Positions 52,410-60,654 of a DNA stretch of 64,000 nucleotides are shown here, in pieces (the stretch's first letter is position 1; every line of letters begins with the position of its first letter). Origin of the DNA: Streptomyces sp. NBC_00459 (GTDB lineage Bacteria > Actinomycetota > Actinomycetes > Streptomycetales > Streptomycetaceae); the NCBI RefSeq assembly GCF_036013955.1, contig NZ_CP107903.1:2728001-2792000 (forward strand), read 5' to 3'. A program made the position numbers and the translations under genes. The notes under the pieces are model-generated. The model ran no database searches. It saw only the letters and a program-made list of their open reading frames with translations, and had not been told where the DNA came from.

Positions 52410-52439
52410 ATAATGCTCCTGAATATTTCAGGGTGTCAA
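52410..52439. promoter_or_regulatory. Divergent oxidoreductase/marR promoter with palindromic operator
   Basis: Minus strand: TTGACA (52434-52439), 18-base spacer, CATTAT (52410-52415). The spacer holds CCTGAATATTTCAGG (52418-52432), an inverted repeat CCTGAA-TAT-TTCAGG. On the plus strand TTTCAG (52426-52431), 17 bases, TAGCCT form the marR promoter, so the palindrome covers its -35. A weaker dyad TTCA-N5-TGAA is at 52394-52406. One bound MarR dimer would block both genes. Confidence 0.8.
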
Positions 52440-52461
52440 GTAAAGGGGTAGCCTGGAGAGC

Positions 52462-52899
52462 ATGGCCACACCAGAGAAGACCCGCCGCCGCGACCCCATG
52501 ACCCTGGAGGTCATCGACCTCATCGGCGCGGTCGTGGCCCGCTACCACGAGGAGTACGAGGAGGCGGCCACCCAGCACTCCCTCACCGGAGCGCAGGCGC
52601 GGCTGCTGAGTCTGCTCTCCCTGGAACCCCTGCCGATGCGGCAACTGGCACGGAAGCTGCGGTGCGAGCCGTCGAACGTCACGGGGATCGTGGACCGGCT
52701 GGAGTCCCGGGACCTGGTCGAGCGCCGCCCCGACCCCTCGGACCGCCGGGTGAAGCTGGCCGCCTGCACGGACGAGGGGCTCCGGGTCGCGCGGAGCCTG
52801 CGTGACTCCCTGGACTTCGCCCGGGAGCCGCTGGCCGGGCTGTCGGACGATGAGCGGGTGCTGTTGCGGGGGTTGTTGCTGCGGATGGTGCAGGCGTAG
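52462..52899 (+). CDS. MarR-family transcriptional regulator
   Basis: Protein of 145 residues. The winged helix reads LTGAQARLLSLLSLEPLPMRQLARKLRCEPSNVTGIVDRLESRDLVERRPDPSDRRVKLAACTDEG, the MarR signature with its DxRxxxxxLT-type wing. The flanking helices form the dimer. No cysteine pair for redox sensing; one Cys is in the recognition region (RCEP), which could be modified. Divergent from the oxidoreductase it most likely represses. The start lies seven bases after the -10 box TAGCCT with GGAGAG in between. Confidence 0.92.
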   Translation: MATPEKTRRRDPMTLEVIDLIGAVVARYHEEYEEAATQHSLTGAQARLLSLLSLEPLPMRQLARKLRCEPSNVTGIVDRLESRDLVERRPDPSDRRVKLAACTDEGLRVARSLRDSLDFAREPLAGLSDDERVLLRGLLLRMVQA

Positions 52900-53080
52900 G
52901 CGCGGGCACGCGCGCGGACACCGGCGCAGAGACAGGCACAGGGACAGGCGCGGGGCGGCTTTACGTTCGATGAGAGGCGGCTGTGCGTTGGCGATGAGTT
53001 GAACGAAATTGTTGACGATTTCTCCGCCACCAAATTACGTTCGCATGCGCAGACACCCCTCACGGACCCGAGGAGACATC

Positions 53081-54688
53081 GTGAAGCGCAGGACCGTAAT
53101 CGGAGGAATCGGCGCGGCTGTCGCCGTCCCGGCGATCGCCACGTTCGTGAACAACGAGGCCATGGCATCCGGGTCGGAGTCGGCGTCGGCCACCTCGTCG
53201 GGCGCGCTCGTCTTCGACAAGGACGCGTACACCGAGCTGACCACGACGATCACCACGGACGCCGGCGACAGGTCGGTGACGTACCACTTCTACAAGGCGA
53301 TCACGTACGTCACGAACCCGGTCGACGAGAAGTACCAGAGCCTGAACGTCAGCGTCCCCGTCAGGATCGACGGCACGGCGGTCGACGCGACCCGTGCGCC
53401 CATCCTGTTCGCCAACTCGGTGGGCGGATACATGCCGTCGTCGGTGGCGGACGCGACCGGAGTGGGCGGCGCCGAGATGACCGGCACGCCCGGCGGTGGC
53501 GCCCCCACGGCATCCGCGTCCGCCTCGGCGTCGACCGGTTCGGGCGAGGTGGAGTCCGGCGGCAACGCCCAGGTGGACGGCCAGGGCGGGATGGTGAGCA
53601 ACGCCAAGCTGGGGCTGGCGGCGGGGTACGTGGTCGTGGAACCGGGGGCGCGCGGCCGTACGCTGGTCGACTCGTCCGGCACGTACTACGGCACGGCGCC
53701 CGCCGCGATCGTGGACCTGAAGGCCGCGGTCAGGTATGTCCGCTTCAACAAGGGCCGGATACCCGGCAACACCGACCGGATCGTCTCCTCCGGTACGAGT
53801 GCCGGCGGCGCCCTGTCCGCCCTGCTCGGGGCGTCCGGCGACAGCCCGCTGTACGCCAAGCACCTGAAGGCGCTGGGCGCTGCCGACGCGAGCGACGCGA
53901 TCTTCGCCAGTGGTGACTGGTGCCCGATCACCGACCTCGAACACGCGGACATGGCGTACGAGTGGAACTGGGGTGCCAACAAGCTTGGTTCGGGTTCGCT
54001 GGTGGACCGGACGGTGTCGAAGGAACTGAGCACGGCGTTCACGGAGTACCAGGCGTCGCTGGGGCTCCGGGCGAAGGGGTTCGGCGCGCTGACCGCACGC
54101 AACCTGGACGACTACCTGCTGCGGACCTTCCTCCAGCCGGCCGCGACCAAGTACCTCAAGTCCCTTTCGGAGACGGCGCGTTCGACGTACCTGGCGGCGA
54201 ACACCTTCATCACGTGGGCGGACGGGAAGGCGACGTTCACCTGGGCCGACTTCCTGACGCATGTCGGGGCACGGAAGAAGGACACACCGGCGTTCGACGC
54301 GTTCGACCTGTCCGCCGGGGAGAACAACCTGTTCGGGGTGGGGACGACGAAGGCCCGGCACTTCACGCTGTACAGCCTCCGGCACGAGGGCAGCAGCAGT
54401 GCGCGGCTGGACAGCGACCTGCCCGAGAAGCTGACGCTGATGAACCCGATGCCCTTCATCGCGAAGCGGAATCCGTCGCGGGCGAAGCACTGGTGGATCC
54501 GGGTCGGCACGAAGGACAGCGACACGTCGCTGTCGGTGGTGGGGAACCTCGCGGCCGGCCTTGAGGGGCTGGGGGACGACGTGAACGCGGCGATGTACTG
54601 GGACTCGGGGCACGGGGCGAACGATGACGCGGCGGACTTCATCGCGTGGATCGCGAAGGTGACGGGGTACAGGGGGTACAAGAAGTGA
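53081..54688 (+). CDS. Secreted tannase-like alpha/beta hydrolase
   Basis: Protein of 535 residues. The N-terminus MKRRTVIGGIGAAVAVPAIATFV has a twin arginine and fits a Tat signal. The hydrolase core has RAPILFANSVGGYMPSS and RIVSSGTSAGGALSALLGASGD with nucleophile Ser 240 in GTSAGG; the end MYWDSGHGANDDAADFIAWI carries the Asp and His. GTSAGG and the layout match subtype B tannases, which cleave gallate esters, though the real substrate may be another aryl ester. A Gly/Ser/Ala-rich insert (about 135-155) is typical. GTG 53081 follows AGGAG. Upstream 52900-52970 is a purine-rich low-complexity tract. Confidence 0.85.
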   Translation: MKRRTVIGGIGAAVAVPAIATFVNNEAMASGSESASATSSGALVFDKDAYTELTTTITTDAGDRSVTYHFYKAITYVTNPVDEKYQSLNVSVPVRIDGTAVDATRAPILFANSVGGYMPSSVADATGVGGAEMTGTPGGGAPTASASASASTGSGEVESGGNAQVDGQGGMVSNAKLGLAAGYVVVEPGARGRTLVDSSGTYYGTAPAAIVDLKAAVRYVRFNKGRIPGNTDRIVSSGTSAGGALSALLGASGDSPLYAKHLKALGAADASDAIFASGDWCPITDLEHADMAYEWNWGANKLGSGSLVDRTVSKELSTAFTEYQASLGLRAKGFGALTARNLDDYLLRTFLQPAATKYLKSLSETARSTYLAANTFITWADGKATFTWADFLTHVGARKKDTPAFDAFDLSAGENNLFGVGTTKARHFTLYSLRHEGSSSARLDSDLPEKLTLMNPMPFIAKRNPSRAKHWWIRVGTKDSDTSLSVVGNLAAGLEGLGDDVNAAMYWDSGHGANDDAADFIAWIAKVTGYRGYKK

Positions 54689-54718
54689 GCCGGTCCGGGC
54701 GGACGGTTCCTCGCCTTC

Positions 54719-54788
54719 CCGGGGGCCGCGACCCCAGACCCCCGCTTCGGCCCTGAAGGGGCCCCGTCCTCGAACGCCGGACAGGCTG
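54719..54788 (+). repeat. Dispersed repeat B, copy 3
   Basis: GGGGGCCGCGACCCCAGACC, CCCGCTTCGGCCCTGAAGGG and CCCCGTCCTCGAACGCCGG match repeat B. It lies between the convergent tannase-like and zinc-ribbon genes and probably serves as their terminator. Confidence 0.8.
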
Positions 54789-54824
54789 CACACGCGGGCC
54801 GGAGCCGAAAGGGCAACCCTGGCT

Positions 54825-55628
54825 CTACGAACACCACCACAGGAACTGCTCGCACGTTTCCGAAGGTGACGGTTCCGGGGTCGGGTCCGCGGTCGTCGGG
54901 TCGGAGGACGGGGTCGTCGAGTCCGACGTGGTCGGTGAGGACTCACCCCTCGTCGGGGTCGGCGCCGCGCCGATCGGCGCCGACTGGGCGTCCTTGCTTC
55001 TGCTCGGTGAGACCGACGGCGACGGCGATCCGGCGCTCTCCGACTCCGACGGCGAGGCCGATGAGGACGGGGACGCCGAGTCCGACGTGCCGGTGTCCAC
55101 CGCACCCGCCTTGTCGGACAGGGGCGTCTCGGTGGCGCCGGCCTCCGTCGTCGACGCGCCGTCCGACGTATCGCCGTCCGCAGTGGCGGAGTTCGGGTTC
55201 GAGCCCGGCGCGTCCGTGCCCAACTCAGCGAGGCTCAGTCCGCCCGCCGCGAGCACGAACCCCGCGACGACGAGCAGCGCCCGCTTCCGTCGCCGCCGGT
55301 GCGCCGCGGCCTTGCGGTCACGTCTGCTGCCGCGCGCCGGCCCGGCGTCCTCGGCATCGTCCTCGTACTCGTCGGTGTCTTCCGGGGCCGGGGCGGCGGC
55401 AGTCGCCTCGTGCCCCCGCCCGCGTCCGCGACCTGCCTTACGGGCCGCCGCTCGCCCAGGACGGCCCACCTCGGCGACAGCACCGGCGGAGCCGTCCGCG
55501 CCCGCGTCCGTTCCCGGGCGCGCGCCGACTTCCTCCAGCCGCGTATGGAGGGGTGCTGTTGCTGAGCCGCACCCCGGGCAGGCAAGTGCGCCGTTGAGGT
55601 GCCGTTGGCACTGGTGGCAGTAGTCCAT
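54825..55628 (-). CDS. Zinc-ribbon membrane protein with Ser/Pro-rich exported tail
   Basis: Protein of 267 residues. An N-terminal zinc ribbon (YCHQCQRHLNGALACPGCG) is followed by a cytosolic acidic/basic linker, one helix (RALLVVAGFVLAAGGLSLAEL, about residues 116-136), and a long tail of Ser, Thr, Pro, Glu and Asp that should lie outside the cell. It ends in the distinct motif CEQFLWWCS, which may form a disulphide-bonded cap. I do not recognise a named family; similar zinc-ribbon-TM proteins occur in Streptomyces. It begins at ATG 55628 with AAGGAACC upstream. Confidence 0.75.
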   Translation of the reverse strand: MDYCHQCQRHLNGALACPGCGSATAPLHTRLEEVGARPGTDAGADGSAGAVAEVGRPGRAAARKAGRGRGRGHEATAAAPAPEDTDEYEDDAEDAGPARGSRRDRKAAAHRRRRKRALLVVAGFVLAAGGLSLAELGTDAPGSNPNSATADGDTSDGASTTEAGATETPLSDKAGAVDTGTSDSASPSSSASPSESESAGSPSPSVSPSRSKDAQSAPIGAAPTPTRGESSPTTSDSTTPSSDPTTADPTPEPSPSETCEQFLWWCS

Positions 55629-55762
55629 GACGCGGGAAGAATAGGTTCCTTGCAGGGGGCGTTCCTAGGGGTCCCAGTGAATATTCCGTGTGGAACTGGC
55701 GTTTTGAGTTTGCCCAGTTGAGACCAAGCCTGATCATGCCATGCCAACTTCTGACACGCCAG

Positions 55763-55799
55763 AGCGGTCCGTCGCACGGTGTACGTGCGACGGACCGCT
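55763..55799 (-). terminator. Terminator of the sugar ABC operon
   Basis: AGCGGTCCGTCGCAC, seven-base loop GGTGTAC, GTGCGACGGACCGCT: a perfect 15-pair stem starting 17 bases past the last permease stop on the minus strand. Confidence 0.9.
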
Positions 55800-55815
55800 T
55801 CGGACCCGCAAGGGG

Positions 55816-56841
55816 TCAGGTTTTCTTACGCGCCGTCATGGCCCGCTGGATCAGGATGAACGCGCAGAGCAGCACACCGGTGGCGATCTTCGTCCACCAG
55901 GAGCTGAGCGTGCCCTCGAACTGGATGATGCTCTTGATGAGGCCCAGGACGAGGACGCCGAACAGGGTGCCCACGACATAGCCCGAGCCGCCCGTCAGCA
56001 GCGTGCCGCCGATGACGACCGCGGCGATCGCGTCGAGTTCCATGCCGGTCGCGTGCAGCGGGTCGCCGGACTGGATGTACAGGGTGAAGAGCAGGCCCGC
56101 CAGCGCGGAGCAGAAGCCGCTCACCGTGTAGACCGCGATCTTCGTGCCGCCCTGCGGCAGGCCCATCAGCATGGCCGAGTGCTCGTTGCCGCCGATGGCG
56201 TACACCCGGCGGCCGAAGCGGGTGTAGTGGAGGACGTAGAAGGCGACGGCCAGCACCACCAGCGCGATGATCGCGCCGATCGACAGGAAGCCCACCCCCA
56301 GTTGTGCCTGCGCCTGCGCCATGCTGCTCACCGAGGAGTCGTCGATGGCGATCGACTCCTTGCTGATGACCAGGCACAGGCCCCGGAAGAGGAAGAGGCC
56401 GGCGAGGGTCACGATGAACGGCTGGATCTCGAAGTTGTGGATCACATAGCCCATCAGGAAGCCGCCGAAGGCTCCGACGCCCAGCGCGATGGGGATGACG
56501 ACCACGATGGGCAGGCCCTGCTTCTCCACCAGCCATGCGGTGAGCATGGTCGTGAAGCCGATCACGGAGCCCACGGAGAGGTCGATGCCGCCCGAGAGGA
56601 TGACGAAGGTGGCGCCGACCGCGGCGACCAGCAGATAGCCGTTGTCGATGAACAGGTTGAGGAAGACCTGGGGTTCGCCGAAACCGTAGTTCTGGTAGCG
56701 GCCGAGGCCCACGAGGTACATCACGAGGAAGAGCGTGGCGGTCACCACGACGGGCAGGCGCCGGTCGCCGAGCAACTGCGCGGCCCTGGACGGCGTACGA
56801 CGGTTGTGGGGGGCCGTGGGGGTCTTGGTGGCCGTGCTCAT
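55816..56841 (-). CDS. Sugar ABC transporter permease (YjfF-like)
   Basis: Membrane protein of 341 residues with about nine or ten helices and the permease motif SGGIDLSVGSVIGFTTM near the start and GGNEHSAMLMGLPQGGTKIAVYTVSGFCSALAGLLFT later, as in BPD_transp_2 proteins. Together with the first permease it makes a heterodimer pore. Its ATG overlaps the stop of the upstream permease by one base (TGATG) and GGAGGTG is in place. In E. coli the matching gene is yjfF, last in the ytfQRT-yjfF galactofuranose operon; gene order here is the same. Confidence 0.9.
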   Translation of the reverse strand: MSTATKTPTAPHNRRTPSRAAQLLGDRRLPVVVTATLFLVMYLVGLGRYQNYGFGEPQVFLNLFIDNGYLLVAAVGATFVILSGGIDLSVGSVIGFTTMLTAWLVEKQGLPIVVVIPIALGVGAFGGFLMGYVIHNFEIQPFIVTLAGLFLFRGLCLVISKESIAIDDSSVSSMAQAQAQLGVGFLSIGAIIALVVLAVAFYVLHYTRFGRRVYAIGGNEHSAMLMGLPQGGTKIAVYTVSGFCSALAGLLFTLYIQSGDPLHATGMELDAIAAVVIGGTLLTGGSGYVVGTLFGVLVLGLIKSIIQFEGTLSSWWTKIATGVLLCAFILIQRAMTARKKT

Positions 56842-57950
56842 CACGACACCTCCATCTTCGGGGCTGTCGCGGTCGTCGGGGCGGTGTCCGCCGGGGTGGC
56901 GGCCGGGGCGCCGCCGCCCTTCGCGCCGGACCCGGAGCCGAACTTCCCGCCGAAGACCTTGGTGCGGAACTTCGGGGACTGCAGCAGGCAGACCACGATG
57001 ACGACGGCGGCCTTGAAGACCAGGTTGGTCTGGGTCGGTACGCCGATGGTGTAGATCGTGGTGGTCAGGGTCTGGATGACGAGGGCGCCCACCACCGTGC
57101 CGCCGACGGAGAACCGGCCGCCCAGGAGCGAGGTGCCGCCGATCACCACGGCGAGGATCGCGTCGAGCTCGATCCACAGGCCGGCGTTGTTGCCGTCCGC
57201 GGCGGAGGTGTTGGAGCTGATCATCAGGCCCGCGATGCCGGCGCACAGGGCGCAGAACACGTACACCATGATCTTGATGCGCATGGACCTGATGCCGACC
57301 AGGCGGCTGGCCTCGGCGTTGCCGCCGACCGACTCGACCAGCAGGCCGAGGGCGGTGCGGCGGGTCAGGGCCACGGTGATGGCGACGACCGCGGCCACCA
57401 CGAAGATGGAGAAGGGCAGCGTCAGCCAGTAGCCGCCGCCGATCAGCTTGTACGGCTCGCTGTTGATCGTGATGATCTGGCCGTCGGTGATCAGCTGGGC
57501 CACGCCTCGGCCCGCGACCATGATGATGAGGGTCGCGATGATCGGCTGGATGCCCATCCGGGCGACCAGGAAGCCGTTCCACAGACCGCAGACGACCGCG
57601 GCCACCAGGCCGATCCCCATGGCCAGGAACACCCCGGCCAGGGAGTCCTGGTCGGCCTGGTCACTGATGTACGAGCAGGTCAGGGCGCCGGTGATGGCGA
57701 CCACCGCGCCGACCGAGAGGTCGATGCCGCCGGTGGCGATGACCAGGGTCATGCCGACCGCCACCAGGATGAGCGGCGAGCCGAACAGCACGATCGAGAC
57801 GAGGCTGCCGTAGAGGTGGCCGTCCGTCATCTTGATCGAGAAGAAGTCGGGGGTGAAGGGAACGTTGATCAGCAGCAGGACGACCAGCACGGCCACCGGC
57901 CAGAACAGGTGGTGCTGTGTCAGCGCCCGCCAACGGGGAGTGGTGGTCAC
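56841..57950 (-). CDS. Sugar ABC transporter permease (YtfT-like)
   Basis: Membrane protein of 369 residues. LILVAVGMTLVIATGGIDLSVGAVVAITGAL is the permease motif, and SVGGNAEASRLVGIRSMRIKIMVYVFCALCAGIAGLMISS the cytosolic coupling segment. A Gly/Ala/Pro tail of about 40 residues is extra to most relatives. The GTG start (57950) overlaps the stop of the ATPase gene by four bases (GTGA). With two permeases, one ATPase and one binding protein the system matches YtfQRT-YjfF. Confidence 0.9.
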   Translation of the reverse strand: MTTTPRWRALTQHHLFWPVAVLVVLLLINVPFTPDFFSIKMTDGHLYGSLVSIVLFGSPLILVAVGMTLVIATGGIDLSVGAVVAITGALTCSYISDQADQDSLAGVFLAMGIGLVAAVVCGLWNGFLVARMGIQPIIATLIIMVAGRGVAQLITDGQIITINSEPYKLIGGGYWLTLPFSIFVVAAVVAITVALTRRTALGLLVESVGGNAEASRLVGIRSMRIKIMVYVFCALCAGIAGLMISSNTSAADGNNAGLWIELDAILAVVIGGTSLLGGRFSVGGTVVGALVIQTLTTTIYTIGVPTQTNLVFKAAVVIVVCLLQSPKFRTKVFGGKFGSGSGAKGGGAPAATPADTAPTTATAPKMEVS

Positions 57951-59485
57951 TGGTGCTCTCCGCTCGCGATGGTCTCCAGGATCCGGGTGGGGGTGATCTC
58001 CGGCCCGTTGGCGATCTGGGCGACCAGTTTGCGGTCGCGCAGCACGCCGATGGTGTGGCTGAGCCGGAGTACCTCCTCCAGTTCGGCCGCGATGTACAGC
58101 ACGGACATACCTTCCTCGGAGAGCGAGACCACGAGTTTCTGGATCTCCGCCTTCGCGCCGACGTCGATGCCGCGCGTCGGTTCGTCCAGGATCAACAGCT
58201 TCGGCTGGGTGATCAACCAGCGTGCCAGGAGCACCTTCTGCTGGTTGCCGCCGCTCAACTGGCCGACCCGGGCCTCCGGGTTGGCGGGGCGGATGTCCAG
58301 CGCCTTGATGTACTTGGCGACGAGTTCGTCGCGCTGGGCGGCCGGGATGGGCCGGGTCCAGCCGCGCGAGGCCTGCAGGGCGAGGATGATGTTCTCCCGC
58401 ACCGTCAGGTCGGGTACCAGGCCCTCGGTCTTGCGGTTCTCGGAGCAGAACGCGACCCCGGCGCCGATGGCGTCGTTCGGGGCGCTCATCGAGACCTGCT
58501 TGCCGCCGATGGTGACCTTGCCGCTGTCGGGCTGGTCGGCGCCGAAGAGCAGCCGGGCGAGTTCGGTGCGGCCGGAGCCGAGCAGGCCGGCCAGGCCCAG
58601 GACCTCGCCCTTCTTGATCTCCAGGTCGAAGGGGGCGACACCGCCCGTCCTGCCGAGACCTTCCGCCTGGAGCAGGGGCTCGCCGACCTCGGCGTGCAGC
58701 TGGTGCTCGTGGAGCCCCTCCAGCTGGTCCATGGCCTTGCCGATCATGAGCTGGATCAGTCCGACCTGGTCGAGCTCGCTGACCAGGTGCTCGCCGACGA
58801 GCGTGCCGTTGCGCAGGACGGTCATGCGGTCGCAGATCTCGTAGATCTGGTCGAGGAAGTGGGAGACGAACAGGATCGCGACGCCTTCGTCCCTGAGCCT
58901 GCGCATCAGACGGAACAGTTCGAGGACCTCGTCGCGGTCGAGGCTGGAGGTCGGCTCGTCCAGGACCAGCACCTTGGTGCCGGCTCCGGCGCCGTCGCTG
59001 TCGCCGGTGCCCACCGCCCTTACGATCGCGACCAGTTGCTGCACGGCCAGCGGGTACGAGGACAGGGGCGCGGTGACGTCGAGGTCGAGGCCGAGGCGGT
59101 CGACCAGCTCCGCCGCGTCCTTGCGCATACGGCTCCACTGGATGCGGCCGTAGCGCGTGGGTTCACGTCCGATGAAGATGTTCTCCGCCACCGACAGGTT
59201 GGGGCAGAGGTTCACCTCCTGGTAGACGGTGCTGATGCCGGCCTGCTGTGCCTGGAAGGGGCTGTCGATCTGCACGGTCTGCCCGTCGAGGGCGATCGTG
59301 CCGCCGTCCAGCGCGTAGACACCGGTCAACACCTTGATGAGGGTGGACTTGCCGGCTCCGTTCTCGCCCATCAGGGCGTGGATCTCGCCGGGGAAAAGCC
59401 GGAAGTCGACACCCGACAGAGCCCGTACCCCCGGAAACTCCTTGACTATGCCCGTCATTTCCAGGACGGGCCGCGGCTCTGCCAT
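57947..59485 (-). CDS. Sugar ABC transporter ATP-binding protein (YtfR-like)
   Basis: Protein of 512 residues with two nucleotide-binding domains in tandem, as in RbsA/YtfR. In the first, MGENGAGKSTLIK is Walker A and KVLVLDEPTSSLD Walker B, with a degenerate signature (SYPLAVQQLVAI). In the second, LLGSGRTELARL stands in for Walker A, LSGGNQQKVLLARW is the signature and KLLILDEPTRGIDVGAK the Walker B. It drives import of a sugar across the membrane. ATG 59485 is preceded by AGAGGAGCG. Behind a stem-loop that follows the binding-protein gene. Confidence 0.95.
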   Translation of the reverse strand: MAEPRPVLEMTGIVKEFPGVRALSGVDFRLFPGEIHALMGENGAGKSTLIKVLTGVYALDGGTIALDGQTVQIDSPFQAQQAGISTVYQEVNLCPNLSVAENIFIGREPTRYGRIQWSRMRKDAAELVDRLGLDLDVTAPLSSYPLAVQQLVAIVRAVGTGDSDGAGAGTKVLVLDEPTSSLDRDEVLELFRLMRRLRDEGVAILFVSHFLDQIYEICDRMTVLRNGTLVGEHLVSELDQVGLIQLMIGKAMDQLEGLHEHQLHAEVGEPLLQAEGLGRTGGVAPFDLEIKKGEVLGLAGLLGSGRTELARLLFGADQPDSGKVTIGGKQVSMSAPNDAIGAGVAFCSENRKTEGLVPDLTVRENIILALQASRGWTRPIPAAQRDELVAKYIKALDIRPANPEARVGQLSGGNQQKVLLARWLITQPKLLILDEPTRGIDVGAKAEIQKLVVSLSEEGMSVLYIAAELEEVLRLSHTIGVLRDRKLVAQIANGPEITPTRILETIASGEHQ

Positions 59486-59556
59486 GGCAGCGCTCCTCTT
59501 GACTCTCGTTCAGGCCCACGGATTTTTTGGCCGGGCCTTCGATTTCGTTCAGGCCC

Positions 59557-59616
59557 GCAGGGAGCCCCCAAGTCCGTCCTCCGTACGGAGGGTCCGGTCG
59601 GGTGGAGGCTCCCTGC
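59557..59616 (-). terminator. Double stem-loop between binding protein and ATPase genes
   Basis: GCAGGGAGCC (59557-59566) pairs with GGCTCCCTGC (59607-59616), and inside is the palindrome CCTCCGTACGGAGG (59578-59591). Intra-operon structures right after a binding-protein gene commonly stabilise its message or stop most transcripts so that it outnumbers the membrane parts. Confidence 0.75.
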
Positions 59617-59632
59617 CGATGGGTGCGGTCGG

Positions 59633-60634
59633 TCAGTACTTGCGGGTGGGGAGCGCGGCCTTGGCCTGGTCCTGCATGAAGTCGCTCTCCTTGGTCTTGA
59701 TCCAGCGCTCGACCGTCTCGCCGTTCTTGACCTTCTTCACGACCTCCATCAGCTGGGGGCCGAGCAGCGGGTTGCACTCGACGATGGCGTTGATCTTGCC
59801 CTCGGACATCGCGATGAAGCCGTCCTTCACGCCGTCGATCGTGACGATCAGGATGTCCTTGCCGGGCTTCTTGCCGGCCGCCTCGATGGCCTGGATGGCA
59901 CCGATGCCCATGTCGTCGTTGTGCGCGAAGAGGACGTTGATGTCCGGGTTGGACTGCAGGAAGGCGGCCATGACCTGCTTGCCGCCGGCGCGGGTGAAGT
60001 CACCGGTCTGGCTGACGACGATCTTCCAGTCGTCCGCGTGGTCGGCGTCCATGACCTCCTTGAAGCCCTTGGCGCGCTCGATCGCGGGGGCGGCACCGGT
60101 GGTGCCCTCCAGCTGGGCGATCTTCACGGCACCCTTGTGTCCGGCCTTCTCCAGGACCTTCTCCAGGATCTTGCCGGCGCGGCGGCCCTCGTCCGTGAAG
60201 TCGGAGCCGACGAGGGTGACGTACAGGGATTCGTCGGAGGTCTCGACGGAGCGGTCGGTGAGGACCACGGGGATCTTCTTGGCCTTGGCCTCCTTGAGCA
60301 CCGCGTCCCAGCCGGTGACGACCACCGGGGAGAAGGCGATGACGTCCACGCCCTGGGTGATGTAGCTGCGGATCGCGGAGATCTGGTTCTCCTGCTTCTG
60401 CTGCGCGTCGGAGAACTTCAGGTTGTAGCCGGCCTCCTTGGCCGCCGCCTTCACCGAGTCGGTGTTGGCGCTGCGCCAGCCGCTCTCCGAGCCGACCTGG
60501 GAGAAGCCGAGGACGATCTTGCCGTCGCCACCGGAGCTGGTGGAGCCGCCGTCGTCCTCCTTGGCGCAGGCCGCCAGGCCCGTCGCAGCCGCCACGCCGA
60601 CCGCCGCAGTGAGGAAGTTCCTTCTGTTGAGCAT
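59633..60634 (-). CDS. Sugar-binding lipoprotein (YtfQ-like, galactofuranose type)
   Basis: Protein of 333 residues. The N-terminus LNRRNFLTAAVGVAAATGLAACAKED has a twin arginine and a lipobox with Cys 22. The mature part begins KIVLGFSQVGSESGWRSANTDSVK, then QKQENQISAIRSYITQGVDVIAFSPVVVTGWDAVLKEAK, IPVVLTDRSVE, SQTGDFTRAGGKQVMAAFLQ and NVLFAHNDDMGIGAIQAIEAAGKKPGKDI. From memory these blocks match E. coli YtfQ, the galactofuranose-binding protein, almost word for word. Site: AAAGGAG eight bases before the ATG. First gene of the four-gene importer. Confidence 0.93.
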   Translation of the reverse strand: MLNRRNFLTAAVGVAAATGLAACAKEDDGGSTSSGGDGKIVLGFSQVGSESGWRSANTDSVKAAAKEAGYNLKFSDAQQKQENQISAIRSYITQGVDVIAFSPVVVTGWDAVLKEAKAKKIPVVLTDRSVETSDESLYVTLVGSDFTDEGRRAGKILEKVLEKAGHKGAVKIAQLEGTTGAAPAIERAKGFKEVMDADHADDWKIVVSQTGDFTRAGGKQVMAAFLQSNPDINVLFAHNDDMGIGAIQAIEAAGKKPGKDILIVTIDGVKDGFIAMSEGKINAIVECNPLLGPQLMEVVKKVKNGETVERWIKTKESDFMQDQAKAALPTRKY

Positions 60635-60654
60635 GTGTCTTCTCCTTTGAAGAG

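Noticed and set aside
53009..53080. Upstream ATG extension of the tannase-like protein
   Set aside because: It would put the Tat signal 25 residues inside the chain; GTG 53081 has AGGAG and exposes the twin arginine at the N-terminus.
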